A DNA stretch of 64,000 nucleotides from Massariosphaeria phaeospora (Eukaryota; Ascomycota; Dothideomycetes; Pleosporales), in the NCBI GenBank assembly GCA_011032825.1, contig JAADJZ010000009.1:744001-808000 (forward strand). The letters run 5' to 3'. Both the position numbers and the translations under genes were made by a program. The notes under the pieces are model-generated. The model did not search any database. It saw only the letters and a program-made list of their open reading frames with translations, and was not told the origin of the DNA. Shown in pieces: positions 32,758-42,571 of the stretch; the stretch's first letter is position 1, and the number at the start of each line of letters is the position of its first letter.

Positions 32758-34010
32758 GGTGAGGGATGTGTGAAGGATGCGATCGCAAAACTGTCGCAGC
32801 GCGGGATCAGTGGCGCGAACGGTGTGTGCGTGGGATTGAGATGGAGAAGTATGCGCGAACAGCTGCTGCGAGCTGGGGGAGGTTGGGTTGGAGCTGGGCG
32901 ACGCTGTTACTGACCTGGTCCTAGTACGGCGTCACAGCTGTGGTATCACGGTAGTAGTCGCGTCTAGGAGCACAACGGCGTGACGAAGCAGCGGCGACGG
33001 GCGCGATGAAGGGGTGCAGAGGAGATATCAAGTCAACGGCGGTGCTTCTGGCGGCGCGAGCTCGCGGGTCTGCAGGCTCTCTTGGCAGATGCCATATCGA
33101 CATTAGGCAGATTACTTCCGAGGGTTTGGGGGTTGGTTTGGGGGTGTGGTGATTCAGCTGCTGCCGAACACTCGCGCCGTCTCGCTGCGCTGATTGGCAG
33201 TCTGGCGGTTCCCGGGGGTGTTGGGAGTGAAGGTACCGGGCGCGTCGTGAGGCGTTTCGGCTCGGCCAGGAGCAGCATAGCTTCCATCCCGTGCGACCCG
33301 AACTTGGAACGCCCCTCTCACCACTTCGCGACACCCACGCAGGCACTCTTGCGAGTCGGCAGAAGACACGTCCTCCATCGCGATTCAAGGCTTTGCTCGC
33401 ATCCGCCGTATACGTCGCTCTCCGTTGTGTGTCTGCCCGCTGCAGGGCTACTTGGTTCGGCAACCAGCTCCCAGCTCAACCTGTCCGTTCTGCATGTCAT
33501 CTCTACATCACAACTGGCATCAGGCCGTAAGCTGGATACTCCACGTCTTCTCTCTAGTCATGCGCATTATCATGTTCATTGCAGCAGCATTCTATGGGGT
33601 GGTTACTCGAGTTAACATGAGCACGATTCCCGCAAAGGCGCGCAACCATACATCGTTTGAGTGGTCATTGGTTACATATACCTCGGACGGGCACCGACCG
33701 GTCGTCGACACTTGTGGATACCTTGATAGAAGAACCGTGGAAGAGCTATATCATCAGCGCACTGCGATTATGAAACGCTGTGTAGGTGCTGGCCAATCCG
33801 AACTCTCGGCTTCTAGTATCGCAAAACCCTAGGTCTGAACTATGGTACCGTCGTCATGGCTATCTGCTCCAGTCATCTAGATGCCTGGCCACTGATCGAG
33901 GGCCCACTGCCCACCCGCATTGCCCGTGCCTGTTTTCTTTCGTCTCCTTTAGCGATTCGACCTACCTTACCACACCAACCTCCCAAGTACGCAGCATTCT
34001 CACCGTTATT
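32758..34010. other. Divergent promoter region
   Basis: Lies between the divergent peroxiredoxin and amino-acid transporter genes. GC-rich, with long overlapping frames on both strands between 32921 and 33615 that have no domain and odd composition. No convincing gene. Confidence 0.45.
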
Positions 34011-35880
34011 ATGCCTGTTGTTGATGCTCGCGAGGGTAATCACCCCACTGGTGACCCTGATCAAATCTCCATCGTCCGACCTGACACCCAGGAGAAGCTC
34101 TTAAGTCAGACAGATGATAATCTGTCCCAAAAGCTCTCTGCGGCAGACGCCGGCCTTGTGTCCAACACCGATGTGGAAGGGCAGGTAATGCGCCACCAAG
34201 ATCGGCTAGATACACTGTTTAGATTGACGCGACACACAGGTTTCAAGAGATCTAGACGACACCTTTGGTGATGAGGCAGGCGCAGAAATACACTACAAGA
34301 CATGCGACTGGTGGTAAGTAGCCTCCACGCAAAACTCTTGAAACCGTTACTAACTATATACCCCTTCAGGCATGCTGGAATTTGTACGTCGATCCTCGCC
34401 ATACGCCGCTCTCACCCCTCGACTAATGCCTATTTTCTAGTGATGCTCGCAGAGAATGTATCCTTAGGTGTTCTGGCCCTCCCTCAGGCAATCGCAATCC
34501 TCGGGTTCGTTCCTGGACTGCTACTAATCCTCGTCATCGGGCTCATCGCGTTTTACACTGGGTTCGTTATCGGGCAGTTTAAGTTGGCATACCCAAAGGT
34601 TGGATCCTTCGCAGATTGCGGTGAAATGATGGCCGGGCGCATCGGACGCGAAGTCATGGCAGTCGGCTCCCTCCTTATCCTTGTCTTCATTATGGCTGCT
34701 CATATCCTGAGCTTCGCAATCGCCTTGAACGTTATAACCGACCATGCTACCTGTACAGTTATATTCTCGGTCGTCGGTCTGATCATCAGCTTCTTGATAG
34801 GACTGCCCAGGACCTTGAAGAACGTTTCCTATCTGTCTATATTTTGTGAGTGGCTTCCGCCCAACTATCAAATGAACCACGACTGACAAGCTGCAGCATC
34901 CATCTCTATTGTTGTGGCAGTAACCATTGCCATGGCTGCCATCGCCATGGCGAAACCCGATGCGGGCCATGTTTTCCTCGTACGCCCCAACGTCCCCCTC
35001 GTAAAAGGCTTAGGACCGGTGATGAACATAATCTTAGCATATGGTGTGTTCTATGCTGGCTCTCACATGCTACCCTAGACTGACAACTCACCCAGCCGGT
35101 CACGTTGCCTTTTTCGGCTTTTATTCCGAGTTGAAAAACCCAAGGGACTTCCCGAAAGCGCTTGCGATTATGCAGATTCCGGTTATTTCCTTTTACATGC
35201 TCATCTCCGGAGTAATCTACTACTACGCCGGCCCATACGTTGCTTCGCCAGCACTAGCATCCGCATCGCCTCTCATACGCAAGGTCGCCTTCGGTGTCGC
35301 GCTCCCTACGATTGTAGTTGCTGGAGTTGTCAACGGCGCTGTGGCCTGCAAACAAGTATATATCCGTGTATGGAGTGGTACCAATGTCATACACCAGAAC
35401 AGCTTCAAGGCCATCGGAAGCTGGGTAGGAATATGCGCAGCGCTGTGGACCTTCGCTTTCATTATTGCGGAAGCGGTGCCGGACTTCAATCTCTTACTGG
35501 GATTGATAGCTGCCCTGTTCAGTTCGTGGTTCAGCTGTACGTCCTTGGTTCTAGACTTGTCTTTGATGACCTCATATGGCTAACATCCTATAGTCGGCCT
35601 ACCTGGTGTTCTCTGGCTCTATATGAACAAGGGGAAATGGCTCTCCACGAAACGCAAGATGGCCTTGACGGTCGTGAACTTCGGACTGTGCGGCCTTGGT
35701 GCCGCTATTGTAAGCCCCTCTTCCTATTGTGTGTCCCGCAAGAAATGCACGAGTCTGACGTATCCTGTGTAGTGCGTTATGGGAATGTGGTCCTCGGGCT
35801 GGGAACTCCACCGCGGCGCCGCCGGCCAGCCTTTCTCTTGTGCGAACAACTGGAAGCCATCTATAGAATCTCAGATATGA
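34011..35880 (+). CDS. AAAP-family amino-acid transporter
   Basis: Eight exons: 34011-34184, 34240-34313, 34370-34383 (14 bases), 34441-34845, 34897-35043, 35096-35536, 35594-35709 and 35773-35880; phases agree throughout, giving 492 residues. A polar N terminus of about 70 residues with acidic DDTFGDEAGAEIHYKTCDWWHAG precedes about eleven membrane segments. The first is the family hallmark, MLAENVSLGVLALPQAIAIL. Further family-like blocks are FAIALNVITDH, GHVAFFGFYSELKNPRDFPKA and IIAEAVPDFNLLLGLIAALF. Relatives include Neurospora mtr, a neutral amino-acid permease of the plasma membrane; others sit in the vacuole. Substrate is not readable. The gene is divergent from the peroxiredoxin gene. 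Confidence 0.9.
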
Positions 35881-36230
35881 AATGGCCGAGATCGGGGGAA
35901 GGTCGAATAGAAGAGTGTGTGCGCAGTCTTGAGTAAGTTGGTGTTGTATGTCACAAATTATACCATTACTGTACTTTTTTGAGCAAGAGGTATGTAGTAC
36001 GTTGGTGAAGTTTAACTCTTGCGTCAATGGTATCCGTGATCATACGGTACTCGACTCGACGTGATTGTAAAAAAGGCTAGTATCCCCGCTGCTCGCGCTG
36101 GAACACCTGTGGGGACTGGCTAAGCTAAGTAGCATAATTACCAACATAATACATTCCGTTACTGACAGAGACAGATTTACCTAAACACGCTGTGAAAGAT
36201 TGGTGACCCTAGGTTCTATCTACGTATACA

Positions 36231-36323
36231 TTACCTAGTATAGTGTATACAGTAGGGTTTTATAGGGATAAAGAGAGACTGCTTACCTGCTACTAAAAGC
36301 TGCTATACTGCCAAGAGGATCAG
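36231..36323 (+). repeat. Dispersed 100-bp repeat, copy 2
   Basis: Same ordered blocks as the other copies: TTACCTAGTATA, ATACAGTAGGGTTT, TACCTGCTACTAAAAGC and CTATACTGCCAAGAGGAT. Same orientation. Confidence 0.8.
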
Positions 36324-36983
36324 AAACTTGTTAGGAATACTGCTAATCCAGTTTATAGTGTAGGGGAGAACCTGTGTTTCAACCTAGGTTGACACTATAA
36401 TAAGAACTTCTTCATCAGCAAACAGCATTACCTATAAGTGCATAGTAGTAAGTGCAACTGCCCTCTCGCAAAACACTAGCCGAGTCCACCAACAACTCGC
36501 TACACATGCTGATCCCGCCGGTAACAGTCAGCCTTACCGCATCCCCTTACTTTTACCTGCTCTATCGAGGTATTGCCTGGTGAGTATCTGAACTGGAGCA
36601 AGTAAAGAGCAAAGTAAAGCTTTCGATACGTCGTACTGTCAAAAAGATGAAGGCAACCGGCGTACCTCACTCCCATCCTAACCAGTCCATTGTAGTGGCT
36701 CGGTACCTCAAGTACTCCTCCTCCCATCGGTGTACTCACAGGTGGACAACGCACCGAGTCTGTGAGTCTCTCTTTCGCCCAGTAGTGATAATCTACTGAC
36801 GGAGAAGCAAAGGTCCCCAAGAGAGGTTAAACAGCTCTGGCCTCACGCGCAGGCATTGCTGAGCGTGATGTTGCGACAGGCTTCTCAAGAGCGGCGACTA
36901 GGAGCACGACCCACTTATACGCTGTCAGAACTCTCGACGCGTCTGGAGTCCTCACGCGCGTCGGCCCGGCCGCGCGTTGGGAT

Positions 36984-37007
36984 GAGCCCCACTTTTCTGG
37001 GGGGCTC
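36984..37007 (+). promoter_or_regulatory. GC-rich hairpin near the start of the BTB-family transcript
   Basis: A 7-bp perfect stem GAGCCCC/GGGGCTC with a 10-base loop, about 85-110 bases before the ATG at 37092 and followed by pyrimidine-rich sequence. It may lie in the 5' leader. Function not known. Confidence 0.3.
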
Positions 37008-37091
37008 TTTCTTCTTGTCTTCTGGCTGCTTCCTCGCTCTTCACCCACCACCCACCACCCACACCCACCTCTTACGAAAACGCCAACCGCA

Positions 37092-38388
37092 ATGCCGCCA
37101 GAGCCATCGCTAACGCCACTGCCCAGCATGCCAGGAATCAAGACAGGACCGAAGGGCCCACGGGTCTCTCTGATCCAGGACAAGGACATCGCGCTCGTTG
37201 CGCAGCCCGACTTTACCGTCACAGTGCTCGGTCGCCTCGAAGGCGAGGTCAGACGTGTCGTCAATTTCTGCGTGTCCCGCGAAGTCTGCATGAGCTCCGC
37301 TTACCTCAGGCCCCTCGTACTCATGAGCGATGATCCCACCGAAGTCATGCTGGGAGGCGGCAAGCTTCGCCGTAAAGGCGGAAACAAGAACGGTGAGCTT
37401 GAAGGTGAAAATATCGAGGGCGTACTTGTGTGGCTTGCTCATTTGTACAAACTGTCCGATGAAGCCATGAAAGAGAAGGGCCTCTACGAGGTCTCTATCG
37501 TTGCGATCTGGCATGCTCTCAGCTTGTGGTCGTTTGGCGAGAAGAAGAAAGACGCCGAGGACCTCAAGCAGTGGTTCCACGCCTGGTATGCGACATCTTG
37601 TGCCAAGGTCGAGCTCGATATCAAGTCAGCGAGGAGCTTGGCACTCCCATGCCAGCTTTTCGACCACGCTGAAGGTTTCGCCCGCGTCACGAAGTACCTC
37701 GTCTACAACAACGGCGGTCATATCAAGGAGCGACTGCCGGATGGTATCAAGGGCAAACGTCTTCATCTCGCCCCATCTATGTTTATCGGTGAGTACCCTT
37801 TGCACTTGTTTCCCCAATGACATCAGGCGCTAACACTCTATAGGTCCGGTCAACCATGCGCGTGGAGGTCTCAAGAACATCCTACACAAGAACATGTGGA
37901 GTAAGCTTGGTCACCTTCTCCGCTCCGAAACCGATGCATGCACTTGTTGGGACGCCACCACCGGACAATACATCAAGAGCTTGGCCGACGTCGACATATT
38001 CCCACTCGACGATTTCTACTCCTTCACGAGCGTTCAAGAGATCTTCAATCGAATGGACAAGTTCAACTAAACCTACGTTCCCGCTTGTCAGCGATGCCGC
38101 AATATCGACTTCGGTATGTACGTACGCAAAGGGAAGGCAGCTGCCCAGGCCTACTTCGACGGTCTGTGCCTTGACTGCATGGATCGTTCCAAGCCGAAGG
38201 GCAAGGATCTCGATGAAGAATACTGGCGACACAATTCTAGCGTTGGAAACCGCTGGGATACCCGATGCCGTATCAAGCACGGCCAGCCTTCGTGGTACGT
38301 CAGCTGGTTGGGACGCGATGACACTCGCCAGAAGCTCCTCAAGGGCAAAGACGGGTACCATCGCGATGATTACGATGATGAGGAGTAG
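37092..38388 (+). pseudogene. BTB-like fungal protein gene with one in-frame stop
   Basis: Two exons, 37092-37788 and 37844-38388 (intron GTGAGT...TATAG), form a frame of 414 codons broken only by TAA at 38068-38070 (codon 308). The first half resembles fungal BTB/POZ-like proteins (QPDFTVTVLGR, RVVNFCVSREVCMSSAYLRP, EGVLVWLAHLYKLSDEAM, LKQWFHAWYATSC). The C-terminal part after the stop keeps the family pattern CQRCRNIDFG, YFDGLCLDCMDRSKPKG, EYWRHN, CRIKHGQPSWYVSWLGRDD, with Cys pairs that could bind a metal. TAA can come from CAA by one CpA-to-TpA change. A 60-base phase-0 intron starting GTTCAA (about 38029) and ending TTGTCAG, with an ACTAAAC branch-like site overlapping the stop, is a real alternative but would delete family-like sequence and the first Cys. 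A polymorphic nonsense allele or a sequencing error is also possible. Confidence 0.7.
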
Positions 38389-38724
38389 GAACAATACTTG
38401 CCGGCGACTACGATCGGTGCTTCTGACGAATATTCCCGTCTGCACACTCGATGTCACTTGCGATGATGTATTGTCTGTCTCGGAAGATCGGACTTTTCAG
38501 TCTCCAATTTGTTGCGGCTGGACATGTACTTAGACTCAACTGCTTTACCACTTTTCCTTACCATGCTGAATAGGAAGCTGGGCAGTTGTGGTCGAACGGA
38601 AAAATACCGCTGTTGTTGGGATATCTAGCTTCTAGCAGTAGAAGAAGTCCTAACACAGCGTACTGGCAGAGAATATGAACTCAGTGTCCTTATCCGTGTG
38701 GTAGTTTCATGCAACCCAAGTCCA

Positions 38725-38935
38725 CCCCGTGCATGAATCCGTGTCCGACTAATACGCGCACCTTAACTAGACACCTACACTATTACACGTTTTTACTATA
38801 CATTACCTAGTATACTAGATACAGTAAGGCTTTGTAAAGACAAAAGTTGCCTATCTAGCTATTGCTAGAGTCTCTTATACTGTCAAGAGCATTGCCTAAA
38901 GCTATCTTAAATTAGACACGAATTCATGCACGGGG
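38725..38935 (+). repeat. MITE-like element containing repeat copy 3
   Basis: About 211 bp. The left end begins CCCCGTGCATGAATCCGTG and the reverse complement of the right end begins CCCCGTGCATGAATTCGTG, a 21-base inverted pair with one mismatch. The core at 38803-38900 is the dispersed repeat. AAGTC occurs just outside both ends and may be part of a target duplication. Confidence 0.7.
38803..38900 (+). repeat. Dispersed 100-bp repeat, copy 3
   Basis: Blocks TTACCTAGTATACTAGATAC, AAGGCTTTGTAAAGAC, TTATACTGTCAAGAG and ATTGCCTAA in the shared order and orientation. The only copy with clear inverted ends around it. Confidence 0.85.
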
Positions 38936-38960
38936 GTGAAGTCATCACCTCATCACCACC

Positions 38961-39115
38961 CTCTTGCGGAAACGGGTTCTCTGGAACTAACCCTATGTAC
39001 TACTTAGCCGTGTATAGAATTGTAGCTTTCTATAGTTATATTGCTGCATTAGATAATCCTTTTGAAGGCGCGCGGATTTATCTCTTTAGTTCCGGAGATT
39101 CCGCTTCCGTAAGAG
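38961..39115 (+). repeat. MITE-like element family 2, copy A
   Basis: 155 bp with 30-base inverted arms, 25 of 30 matching: left CTCTTGCGGAAACGGGTTCT, right (reverse complement) CTCTTACGGAAGCGGAATCT. The interior matches copy B at 22081-22248 in the opposite orientation. Flanking CACCACCC and GACCACGC match at six of eight positions and may be an aged 8-bp target duplication, which would suit hAT-type elements. Confidence 0.75.
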
Positions 39116-39488
39116 ACCACGCCCTTAGCACAGATGATTGCTGATGTGCATCTAGGTAACCAAACCTCATCGCCTTTACAAGCCCTACCTCGAGCACGGT
39201 CTGGTGGGTTGGGTGTAGTAGGACTTTGATGCAACGACAGGGGAGAAGTGCTTGTATAGATAGTTCTAAAAACTTCTACGACTCTCAATCAAATTGCGTC
39301 AAGTCTTAACCGGCAACAAAGTCTGCCGGCCGGCTAGGGGAAAGGACGCTACTCTCCGCGATGTTTCTGAAATCGCTTCAAGTTGAAAGAACCCACATGT
39401 AAATGCTCACTATGCGCCAAACCCTGCAACCGTATGAACCATGCGTCATTATCCCTGTGCACCATATCTATAAGCCCTTTTAGACAAC

Positions 39489-39567
39489 ACAATAGGGCTT
39501 CGTAAAGACAAAGGTATGATGCCTACCTCTTACTGAAAACTCCTATGCTGCCAGGAGGATCGCCTAA
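39489..39567 (+). repeat. Dispersed 100-bp repeat, copy 4
   Basis: Clear from ACAATAGGGCTTCGTAAAGA through CTGAAAACTCCTATGCTGCC to AGGAGGATCGCCTAACG. The first 20 bases of the repeat are eroded. Same orientation. Confidence 0.8.
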
Positions 39568-39615
39568 CGTCTGTTCTTGTCCGAAGTAGATTCTGTCAGG
39601 GGCGTGCCATAGCAT

Positions 39616-40993
39616 CTACACCATCAGCGCCACCGCAAGAGCCACAACAAGCCCCAGACATGTCGCTGCCGGTCGCACCAAGCCAGCCGCCAGCGACTCC
39701 GTCCCACAGCAGCTTCGGTTGTACGCGACGTTGTTTGCGCGCGCAGCGACTTCGAAGACGGATCCGTTCGTCGGTCCTGCATTATAGTAATCGACGAGCA
39801 GGAAGTTCGGCGGCCGGCCCCAGTTGTCTGATCATACATGTCAGTCTCTCACTATAGCAAAATACTCATAGGCAAAACTCACTTGTGCATCTCTCTGTCA
39901 TCTCGCCCAGACTGCCGGTCCCGTTCACCCCGTTCGTCACATTGAGCACCACCGTGTTCGGAATCAGCAGATTCATCCCCGCAATGCTGATCTCCACGTT
40001 CAGATTGTGGTTCGCCATATACAGCAGCTCCCGCGCTTTCTTGTCGCCAATGCCGTCGGGCCGCCCGATCGTACACGGAAACGCGTTACCCGTGGGAGAG
40101 AATGGCGTTTCCCACACGTTGTAAAACTCCCAGAGCAACCACGGCACCGCATCGGTATCAAAGTTGTAATCGATAAACGTGATGACGCGCTTGCCGCTGA
40201 TGATCAGCTCGCTGAGGGTCGGCCAGTCTTCGAGCGTCATGGCGGTTTTCGGGGGCTGGTAGATGTACTGCTTGAGTCCGGATTTTTCGACCGGGTCGAC
40301 GAAGTTTTTGGAGGTTACGAGAGGTGCACCGTTCGCGTCTTTGTCGTTGTAGTTGAAGTTGCCGAAGATTATGGTGATGACGTCGAAGGGGTGGGCGGCG
40401 AGCCAGGTGGTTACTTCAGTGAGGTAGGCTTCGACGGTGCCGGCGTTGAGCAGGTCGCACGATGTGTGGCAGAAGTACAGGGTACCGTTGACGAAATGGG
40501 CCTGGGCTTGCACCATGCGGACGCCGTCGTTGAGCTGCTGAGTGACGCCGAATTCTTGGTTGCTGCCGGCGTTGTTCTTGCGTGTGAAGGGCGAATTGTG
40601 CGCGCACACTTCGGTGATGTTCGAGTATTTCCTAGAGCAGAATTCGGGGTAGTTGTTGCAAGGTTGGGTGTTTGAGGGTCGAGGTGCGGTCGAAGTTGCG
40701 GTCATGTTGCCGCTGATGGCTGTTGTGGGGTTTCCACCGACGAGTCGCGTGAGGGGTTCATCGGTCGAGGTGATGGATGCTGTAGCGTTTGGAGCTCCTG
40801 TGCTAGCTATGATGCCTGACATCGTGCCCGTATCGAATGAACTACCCTCGAAATCGGAGGAGACAGTCGGCATAGCTGAGTCGCTGGTGAGCCGCCGTTC
40901 TGAGCCGCTTAGTGTTCGAATAGATTGCGAGGCCTCCTCTTGAGCCATTGTGAAGCCTACGAGCCATAGTACGGCTATCATGATTCTCTTCAT
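39616..40993 (-). CDS. Secreted GPI-anchored PI-PLC X-domain-like protein
   Basis: Two exons, 40993-39883 and 39827-39616, encode 440 residues. A signal peptide ends near MAQ (residue 17), then a Ser/Thr-rich stretch with many N-glycosylation sites to about residue 110. The PI-PLC X-like TIM barrel starts around ITEVCAHNSPF, with candidate catalytic His132 and His176 (in CHTSC). Conserved blocks are QLNDGVRMVQAQAHF, HPFDVITIIFGNF, GKRVITFIDYNFD and, in exon 2, WGRPPNFLLVDYYNAG. The C terminus is a hydrophobic segment (CLGLVVALAVALMV) after a small-residue region, fitting GPI-anchor addition. Related fungal proteins are extracellular; whether they cleave phosphatidylinositol is uncertain. A TGACGTCA palindrome lies 348 bases upstream. 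Confidence 0.9.
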
Positions 40994-41581
40994 GGTAGAT
41001 GCGTGCTATCGTATCAGTCGTCCAGTCTCTTTGATCGCTAGAAGCATGTAGTTGATAGTTCTATACGTGGTGGGCCTGTCGATCTCTTCCAAGGTCAGCC
41101 AACGAGTAGGTGTGTAACAGTGAAGTGTATTAGAACGGCGTGAAAACATGCAGCGGGCACTTGTGGGATTACGAATGTCGATGCGTTAAAGTTGGGTATA
41201 TATCCGAACCGAGCCGTAGAACCGAGACGGGAAAAGGTCGAGCGAGAGTTAGGATACTGTTGGTATAGACGGTGGAGAGAAAGGCGAGTAGCTATAGTAA
41301 AGATTTGTCAAGATAGAATAAAGTCAACGCAGCCATGGCTTGACGTCAGCGCGCCCCACTTTGGACGGGTCAAGCTCCCAGCCACAGAGCACCGTGGTGC
41401 ATAATTGGCCGCGTCATGAGTAGGAAGCTATTGGCATTTAGCTGAACCCACAATGCGCATCTAAAGCACAGACTTCGACAAGTAAACACACCTATATCAA
41501 AATATTCTCATGGTCTTGATACATGTTTTCAATTAGTTTCATTTGGACTTCTGATTTCTAAGCAGCTCCGAGGTCGCAGCT
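40994..41581. other. Promoter region of the PI-PLC-like gene
   Basis: No gene recognised. Contains the CRE palindrome at 41341-41348 and the 3' end of the next minus-strand gene. Confidence 0.5.
41341..41348. promoter_or_regulatory. CRE-type TGACGTCA palindrome
   Basis: Perfect palindrome for ATF/CREB-type bZIP factors, 348 bases upstream of the PI-PLC-like start codon. It is the second such site seen in the window. Confidence 0.4.
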
Positions 41582-42235
41582 TCAACCAAATATCTTCTCC
41601 AGTTTGCTCTTACCTTCCATTTGCTGTATCTGCTGCTTCATAACGTCGATCTGGTAGTTCTTGAAGGCCCTCTCAATTCGCTCCTTCGCCTCAGGGTCCT
41701 TCGTGATGGTCCTCGACGCACTTGCAGTACCTGATAGCAGACCAAGTTCGCCCCCGAGGAACAGACCGCCTAGCGAAAAGAAGAAGTAAGTAGCGGCGTC
41801 ACCCCATTTGGAGGGCGACAGCTGCTGTGTGATATCTGGTACCGGTTCTATGCATAGCAGTGTCAGCATGGTGGCCAGCTATTTTACCATGCGCGGTCAC
41901 TGACCTGTTCGGCCGTCGGCGAATTTGACCTCTACAGGTTTCTCTGCTGCTCTGAAAGCCCTGAAGTACGCAAGACGCATAGTGCGAAGACGGACAGCGC
42001 AGTAGACGCCCAAGCCCAGGCCGACAAGAGAGCCAATCTTTGCATGTGTTCCTACTTTGCTTCCTGCACTATTCAACGTGTCGCGATCAGACTGAGTCAA
42101 GCTAGAAACATTAGGATTTACTGGTTTGCAGTCTGGAACTGCTAGGTACACTCACTCATGTTGCAGATGCTCTTCTGCAAGCCGCCGTAGCTCCTGACTC
42201 CTCTGGTCTCTGAAAGCGGCCAAAGATTCGGACAT
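41582..42235 (-). CDS. Conserved membrane protein of unknown function
   Basis: Three exons, 42235-42156, 42101-41905 and 41847-41582, give 180 residues with consistent phases. The N terminus is helical and charged (SLAAFRDQRSQELRRLAEEH). Two hydrophobic segments follow: IGSLVGLGLGVYCAVRL near residues 49-65 and ATYFFFSLGGLFLGGELGLLSG near 112-133. The C terminus is a charged helix ending QQMEGKSKLEKIFG. I recognise no domain; the size and layout suit a small organelle membrane protein, but this is a guess. It lies close to and in the same direction as the gene that starts at 43354. Confidence 0.75.
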
Positions 42236-42571
42236 GGCGAAGGTGAGGAGTTTGGATTAGTGGTGTGATTTGCTAGGAGTAAAATTTTAGAGAAAGTCGA
42301 GGCTTGCCCACCGCTTTAAACGGCGCTCGTCGCTTCGTCTGCGAGGTCGAGGTTCCAATACCTAACAATGATGTCACCAAAACTCTCGGATCCCGGCTAA
42401 CCGCAAATGGAATATCGTGAAACAGTGTCAACGGGTGGCTTCAGGGATTGATTCGCACGAACACTTAATCTCAACCTACACTCTACGCATACCCTCATAA
42501 TCGCTTCTTCATCACGAAGAACATTTGTGCCTCCAACCTGAGCCAGCTTGGCCTTTCCACTACAACCCCGC
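42236..42571. other. Short intergenic region
   Basis: Promoter of the small membrane protein gene and 3' region of its neighbour. Nothing else seen. Confidence 0.5.

Larger units (their letters stand above)
35881..37091. other. Intergenic region with repeat copy 2 and a hairpin
   Basis: Contains repeat copy 2 at 36231-36323 in AT-rich sequence and, in the promoter or leader of the next gene, a 7-bp stem GAGCCCC/GGGGCTC (36984-36990 and 37001-37007) followed by a T-rich run and a CACCCACCACC tract. No gene recognised. Confidence 0.5.
38389..39615. other. Repeat-rich intergenic region
   Basis: Holds a TIR-bounded element around repeat copy 3 (38725-38935), a second-family MITE-like element (38961-39115) and repeat copy 4 (39489-39567). 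No protein gene; open frames here overlap the repeats. Confidence 0.6.

Noticed and set aside
32921..33615. Opposing frames of 180 and 177 codons
   Set aside because: Mutually overlapping on both strands, Arg/Pro/Ser-rich, no domain; fits a GC-rich divergent promoter.
38926..39144. 72-codon plus-strand frame
   Set aside because: Lies across the family-2 MITE-like element.
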